Position numbers and translations under genes: made by a program
Notes under the pieces: model-generated
Told to the model about the DNA's origin: nothing
Seen by the model: only the letters and a program-made list of their open reading frames with translations
Databases searched by the model: none
NCBI GenBank assembly: GCA_947623795.1
Contig: CANQHS010000047.1
Coordinates: 1 to 6,238, forward strand
DNA length: 6,238 nt
Direction of reading: 5' to 3'
DNA from: an uncultured Clostridia bacterium
Lineage (GTDB): Bacteria; Bacillota; Clostridia; Christensenellales; UBA1242
Part shown: positions 5,363 to 6,238 of the stretch, one piece after another
How positions within the stretch are numbered: position 1 is the stretch's first letter
Layout of the letters: each line of letters starts with the position of its first letter

Positions 5363-6238
5363 TGAAACCATTCGTTCATCTACATGTGCACACAGAATAT
5401 TCATTGCTTGACGGCGCAGCCAGAATATCCAAACTCGTGAAACTTTGCAAGGAATATAATATGCCAGCGGTTGCAATTACCGACCATGGAAATATGTATG
5501 GCGCAACCCACTTTTTTGACGCTTGCAAAGCTGCTGGAATTAAGCCCATTTTTGGCACAGAATTTTATATTGCAGAAGATTTGCATATAAAAACTGGCAA
5601 GCAACACTTTTCTCACCTAATAATTTTAGTGAAAAACGAACAAGGTTACAAAAACATTTGCAAACTCCACTCTATTGCCTTTAAAGATGGATTTTATTAT
5701 AAGCCAAGAATAGATTATAAGACTCTTGAACAATATCACGAGGGGCTTGTTTGCCTTTCCGCCTGCCTTGCGGGAGATATTCCAAAACTTATTGTTCAAG
5801 AACAATATGAAAAAGCCGAAAAATTGATTCTTTGGTTCAAAGATTTGTTTAAAGACGATTTTTATCTCGAGCTTCAACACAATGGCATCCCAGAGCAAGA
5901 AATTGTTAACGAAAAATTGCGTGAATATTCCAAAAAATTTAATATAAAGACAGTTGCAACAAACGATGTTCACTATTTGCATAAAGACGATGCCGAAATG
6001 CAAGATGTGTTGATGTGCGTTGCTATGCAAAAGTTTGTTGATGACCCGGACAGAATGAAATTCCCTACCGACGAACTATATTTTAAAACATATGACGAAA
6101 TGTTAGCCGGGCTTCCTAACGATGAGGACGCGCTAGCAACCACACTCGAAATTGCAGACAAATGCAACTATGAATTTGTATATGGCAAATACTTGTTCCC
6201 TTCTTACGAGCCAGAAGGCGGATACAACGAAGAAGTTG
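5362..6238 (+). CDS. dnaE: DNA polymerase III subunit alpha DnaE (5' part)
   Basis: DnaE is a C-family replicative DNA polymerase. I translated 292 codons from the ATG at 5362, open to the right edge; full family members exceed 1000 residues, so the polymerase domain is not visible. What is visible is the N-terminal PHP domain and the start of the palm-side region: FVHLHVHTEYSLLDGA (4-19), ITDHGNMYG (39-47), GTEFYI (65-70), SHLIIL (84-89), CLSACLAG (131-138), TNDVHYL (200-206), QDVLMC (214-219) and the FPTDELYFKTYDEM stretch (234-247). All nine positions that bind metals in active DnaE PHP domains look filled: H8, H10, D17, H42, E67, H85, C135, D202 and H204. PolC is less likely, because no N-terminal OB or exonuclease region precedes PHP. 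It is the third gene of the operon and overlaps whiA by one base. Confidence 0.97.
   Translation, partial: MKPFVHLHVHTEYSLLDGAARISKLVKLCKEYNMPAVAITDHGNMYGATHFFDACKAAGIKPIFGTEFYIAEDLHIKTGKQHFSHLIILVKNEQGYKNICKLHSIAFKDGFYYKPRIDYKTLEQYHEGLVCLSACLAGDIPKLIVQEQYEKAEKLILWFKDLFKDDFYLELQHNGIPEQEIVNEKLREYSKKFNIKTVATNDVHYLHKDDAEMQDVLMCVAMQKFVDDPDRMKFPTDELYFKTYDEMLAGLPNDEDALATTLEIADKCNYEFVYGKYLFPSYEPEGGYNEEV

Noticed and set aside
5626..6030. 134-residue minus-strand ORF opposite dnaE
   Set aside because: It is antisense to the clearly coding PHP domain of DnaE, has a hydrophobic, low-complexity composition typical of a shadow frame, and no ribosome binding site.

Overview
The window looks like a chromosomal housekeeping segment from a low-GC Gram-positive bacterium (Firmicutes/Clostridia-like, possibly an uncultured lineage). 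The reasons are the AT-rich codon use and intergenic DNA, strong AAGGAG-type ribosome binding sites, a Gram-positive-type (type II) MurB, and the presence of WhiA beside a PHP protein and a PHP-bearing DnaE. All genes read through with the standard code and end in TAA or TAG, with no in-frame TGA. No phage, transposon, CRISPR, tRNA or rRNA was seen, and there is no gene-free stretch longer than 150 bases.

Layout. Bases 1-1660, minus strand: uvrC, 553 codons from its start, running off the left edge. Bases 1661-1806: a very AT-rich divergent promoter region; the uvrC promoter places transcription start almost on the start codon, suggesting a leaderless message. Bases 1807-3583, plus strand: a small membrane-anchored protein resembling an extracellular solute-binding protein, overlapping murB by 14 bases. 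Bases 3584-3721: a second intergenic region with a perfect 18-bp palindrome starting at the murB stop codon, a weak A/T hairpin with a T run, and an extended -10 promoter. Bases 3722 to the right edge, plus strand: a tight operon of a PHP-domain phosphoesterase-like gene, whiA and dnaE (5' part only), with a 3-base gap and then a 1-base overlap.

How it fits together. The order murB - PHP - whiA - dnaE is a version of a conserved Firmicutes cluster that links cell-wall precursor synthesis (MurB), cell-division/chromosome control (WhiA) and replication (DnaE), with uvrC (nucleotide excision repair) nearby. In many relatives rapZ and yvcK lie between the PHP gene and whiA; here they are absent. 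The most unusual gene is the solute-binding-protein-like ORF translationally linked to murB. I see no clearly new multi-gene system; the notable points are the compacted cluster, the SBP-like gene, the palindrome, and the probable leaderless uvrC.
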